Positions 59,224-64,000 of a stretch of DNA of 64,000 nucleotides are shown one piece after another. Position 1 is the stretch's first letter, and every line of letters begins with the position of its first letter. Both the position numbers and the translations under genes were made by a program. Source of the DNA: Mycolicibacter heraklionensis (GTDB lineage Bacteria > Actinomycetota > Actinomycetes > Mycobacteriales > Mycobacteriaceae); the NCBI RefSeq assembly GCF_001021505.1, contig NZ_LDPO01000006.1, forward strand, positions 152,128 to 216,127, in the 5' to 3' direction. The notes under the pieces were generated by a model that saw only the letters and a program-made list of their open reading frames with translations, did not search any database and was not told the origin of the DNA.

Positions 59224-60237
59224 GTGAGTGCTTTCGCCACCGGGACCGGACTGGGGTCGTGGCCGGGCACCTCGGCCCGCGCGGCGGCCGAGGTGGTGGT
59301 CGGTGAGCTGGGCGACAGTCTGGCCCACCTGGTCGAGCTGCCGGGCCGCGGCGTGGGCGCCGACATGATCGGTCGGGCCGGCGCGCTGTTGGTCGACATC
59401 GCCATCGACACCGCCCCGCGCGGCTACCGGCTGGCGGCGCGCCCCGGCGCGGTGACCCGGCGCGCGGTGAGCCTGCTCGGCGAGGACGTCGACGCCCTCG
59501 AGGAGGCGTGGGAAGTCGCCGGCCTGCGGGGCAGCGGGCACCCGGTCAAGGTGCAGGCGGCTGGGCCTCTGACCCTGGCTGCGGAGGTGGAGCTGGCGAA
59601 TGGGCACCGGGCAATCACCGACCCCGGCGCGGTGCGGGACCTCGCCGCATCGCTGGCCGAGGGGCTGAAGACGCACCGGGCAGGTCTGGCGCGTCGCCTC
59701 GACACGCCGGTGGTGGTGCAGCTCGACGAGCCATCGCTGACCGCGGCGGTGACCGGCCGGCTGGCCGGGGTGACTGCATTGAGCCCGGTGGCCGCCATCG
59801 ACGAGGCGGTGGCCACCGCGCTGCTCGACGGCTGCGCCGAGACCATCGGCGGCGAGGTGCTGGTGCATAGTTGCGCGGCGGGACTCCCCTGGAATGTGTT
59901 GCAGCGCAGCTCTATCACCGCGCTGGCGCTCGACTGCACCGCGTTGGAGTCCGCCGACTACGACCAGATCGGTGCGTTCGTCGACGCCGGCCGCACCGTG
60001 GTGATGGGGCTGGTTCCCGCGCTTGCTCCGGCGCGGCGCCCGTCGATGGAGGAACTCGCCGCCGCGGTCGCGGCGATCACCGACCGGATCGGATTCGCCC
60101 GCGCGGTACTGGCCGAGCGAGTCGGCATCAGCCCGGTCTGCGGGTTGGCCGGCGCCAGCGCCGCGTGGGCGCGCACCGCAGTAGGGCTGGTGCGCAAGGT
60201 GGGCGAGGCGCTGGCCAGCGACCCCGAGGCGATCTAA
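59224..60237 (+). CDS. MetE-like (cobalamin-independent methionine synthase C-terminal) protein (Rv3015c-like)
   Basis: A 337 aa protein resembling the C-terminal domain of MetE: FATGTGLGSWPGTSAR start, VQLDEPSLT, VLVHSCAAGLP (zinc-type His/Cys), and LVPALAPARRPSMEEL. The GTG at 59224 gives the length of M. tuberculosis Rv3015c. Lacking the N-terminal half, it is unlikely to be the main methionine synthase; its true methyl acceptor is unknown. Its TAA interlocks with the stop of the opposite YjbR gene at 60234-60237. Confidence 0.88.
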   Translation: MSAFATGTGLGSWPGTSARAAAEVVVGELGDSLAHLVELPGRGVGADMIGRAGALLVDIAIDTAPRGYRLAARPGAVTRRAVSLLGEDVDALEEAWEVAGLRGSGHPVKVQAAGPLTLAAEVELANGHRAITDPGAVRDLAASLAEGLKTHRAGLARRLDTPVVVQLDEPSLTAAVTGRLAGVTALSPVAAIDEAVATALLDGCAETIGGEVLVHSCAAGLPWNVLQRSSITALALDCTALESADYDQIGAFVDAGRTVVMGLVPALAPARRPSMEELAAAVAAITDRIGFARAVLAERVGISPVCGLAGASAAWARTAVGLVRKVGEALASDPEAI

Positions 60238-60632
60238 GCGCCCCCGTCCAGGAGCCGGATCAGCCGCTGCGGCGCGGTCAGCCGAAACGACGCGTCCACC
60301 AGCTCGCCCACCTCGTCCCAATCCACTGAGGACGCAAGGAAATCCAGTCCCAGCCAACCGGACGGCCCCAGATACATCGGAGAGAAGAACCGCGGGTCTT
60401 GCTCCAGCGCCCGCCGCTCGGACTCGTCGACTTTGACCAGCAGCGCATGGGGGTAGGGCACCATCGCGCCGGTGGCCTTGGAGTTGCCGCCGTAGACCGC
60501 GAACATCTTCGGAGCGCAGAACACCGGGCGGCCGTGGGAGATCTTCTCGAACGCTTCGGGAAACCCCAGCGCGATGCGCCGCAGCTCCGCCAGACCAGGA
60601 TCGTCATCGCGGTACATGATCGGGTGCGGCAT
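60234..60632 (-). CDS. YjbR/MmcQ family protein
   Basis: A 132 aa protein with the YjbR-like cystatin-type DNA-binding fold: LRRIALGFPEAFEKISHGRP, FAVYGGNSKATGA, LLVKVDESER and YLGPSGWLGLDF. The ATG at 60632 is taken, because upstream sequence lies across the ligA start. Widespread in actinobacteria with no settled role. It is divergent from ligA, with starts 33 bases apart. Confidence 0.85.
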   Translation of the reverse strand: MPHPIMYRDDDPGLAELRRIALGFPEAFEKISHGRPVFCAPKMFAVYGGNSKATGAMVPYPHALLVKVDESERRALEQDPRFFSPMYLGPSGWLGLDFLASSVDWDEVGELVDASFRLTAPQRLIRLLDGGA

Positions 60633-60656
60633 GCCGCCAGCGTAGCCAGCAGATAA

Positions 60657-63337
<2,681 letters not shown>

Positions 63338-63378
63338 GGTTGACAGCGTAGGTGACGCGTGGCATCGTCCCCCTCACG

Positions 63379-63401
63379 AAGTGCGACATTATGTTGCACT
63401 T
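63379..63401. promoter_or_regulatory. near-perfect 23-bp operator palindrome (TetR candidate)
   Basis: Arms AAGTGCGACAT (63379-63389) and ATGTTGCACTT (63391-63401) are inverted repeats with one mismatch, around a single T. They lie between the divergent TetR and PGRS starts, 41 bases from the TetR start. Confidence 0.8.
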
Positions 63402-63456
63402 ACGGTGTTGGTGCGCTGGCGGTCGCACGTCAGCTCGAGCACTGAGCGAGGACGCA

Positions 63457-64000
63457 ATGACCACCCGTGATCACGCCCGCTCGAAGCCCGAGCCGGGTGT
63501 CCGTACCCGGATCGGTGCCGCAACGGCCGCCGGCGCGTTGTTCACCTTGGGGTTGCTCCCGCTGGCCGCTCCGCCTGCAGCGCAGGCCGACCTCGTCGAC
63601 GAGGTGATCGGTGAGGTGTTCTCGCCGCTTATCGAGCCGGCGACGAACACCCTTGACTGGCAGGCTTTCTCGTCCACCACGGCGTGGGACGCCGACTTGA
63701 CCGCATTGTTCCAAGAGTTGATCTACACCCCGATTCACACCGGTATCGACCAGTGGCTCGACAGTGACGCCGGCCAGCAGGTCAGCGCCGTGATCAACCA
63801 GCTGCTGGGCTCCTACGCGATCGGCGATGGCGCTGCCGGCACCGTCGAGCATCCCGACGGCGGCGCCGGCGGGTGGCTGTTCGGTGACGGCGGCACCGGC
63901 TTTGACAGCACCACCGCGGGGGTTGCCGGAGGCAACGGCGGGGCCGCGGGGATCTTCGGCACCGGTGGGGTCGGCGGCGCTGGAGGCGCCGGGGCCGCCG
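63457..64000 (+). CDS. PGRS protein with Sec-type signal, second copy (5' part only)
   Basis: Open from the ATG at 63457 to the window edge, at least 181 codons. A signal at about 1-45 (ATAAGALFTLGLLPLAAPPA, then AQADL), a roughly 90-residue module and then the beginning of the PGRS array (GDGGTGF, GGNGGAAGIFGTGGVGGAGG). The module shares YxPIHxxxxxW, SDxGxxV and the IGxGAxG pattern with the gene at 9386. The gene is cut by the window end. Divergent from TetR. Confidence 0.85.
   Translation, partial: MTTRDHARSKPEPGVRTRIGAATAAGALFTLGLLPLAAPPAAQADLVDEVIGEVFSPLIEPATNTLDWQAFSSTTAWDADLTALFQELIYTPIHTGIDQWLDSDAGQQVSAVINQLLGSYAIGDGAAGTVEHPDGGAGGWLFGDGGTGFDSTTAGVAGGNGGAAGIFGTGGVGGAGGAGAA

Overview
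The window is high-G+C DNA from a mycobacterium (Mycobacterium sensu lato). Its backbone follows, in reversed orientation, the M. tuberculosis gene order from about Rv3050c down to Rv3014c: TetR and Baeyer-Villiger monooxygenase (BVMO), nrdF2, adhC, fecB, ctaD, serB2, an ABC ATPase, a NUDIX protein, echA17, the methylglucose lipopolysaccharide (MGLP) genes, fixA/fixB, a GNAT protein, a PlsC-like acyltransferase, iscS, mnmA, lpqA, a MetE-like protein and ligA. PGRS-type Gly-rich proteins, a PE-PPE-type hydrolase and several lipoproteins support a Mycobacterium with PE/PGRS-like content. It is not M. tuberculosis, because large accessory blocks interrupt the shared order and Rv3033 and the Rv3017c-Rv3023c block are missing. 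Gene recognition comes from reading the proteins; no database search was run.

Layout. 1-5.5 kb: a sodA-nrdF operon with an iron-box-like site upstream, a geranylgeranyl-reductase-family flavoprotein divergent from a TetR gene, and a secreted clan GH-A hydrolase. 5.6-8.3 kb: BVMO and nrdF2, with two NrdR-type boxes 32 bases apart before nrdF2. 8.2-15.1 kb: accessory genes, namely an XRE-DUF6308 pair, a PGRS protein carrying a Sec signal in place of a PE domain, two MFS transporters, a DoxX-like protein and a GntR regulator with an operator. 15-24.5 kb: conserved genes adhC to echA17, plus an extra secreted PE-PPE hydrolase. 24.6-27 kb: two tandem secreted histidine phosphatases separated by a 57-bp repeat. 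27-48 kb: the MGLP genes (methyltransferases, acyltransferase, glucosyltransferase, GH57 enzyme), split by about 12 kb of oxidative catabolic genes. 48-55 kb: electron-transfer flavoprotein, a large LuxR-type regulator and two SDR-type proteins. 55-64 kb: conserved housekeeping genes, a TetR gene and the start of a second Sec-signal PGRS protein.

How the genes fit together. The catabolic insert (about 32.2-44.3 kb) holds a BVMO, an HSL-type esterase, an NDMA-type alcohol dehydrogenase, an aldehyde dehydrogenase, an LLM flavoprotein, a haloalkane-dehalogenase-like enzyme and three regulators. This is the enzyme set for turning alcohols or ketones through esters into acids. A 20-bp site, identical at 19 positions, lies both in the LLM/aldehyde-dehydrogenase promoter and directly before the BVMO, which suggests one TetR-type regulon. 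Many convergent neighbours are packed so tightly that their stop codons interlock, and a family of long hairpins recurs in three of the remaining gaps.
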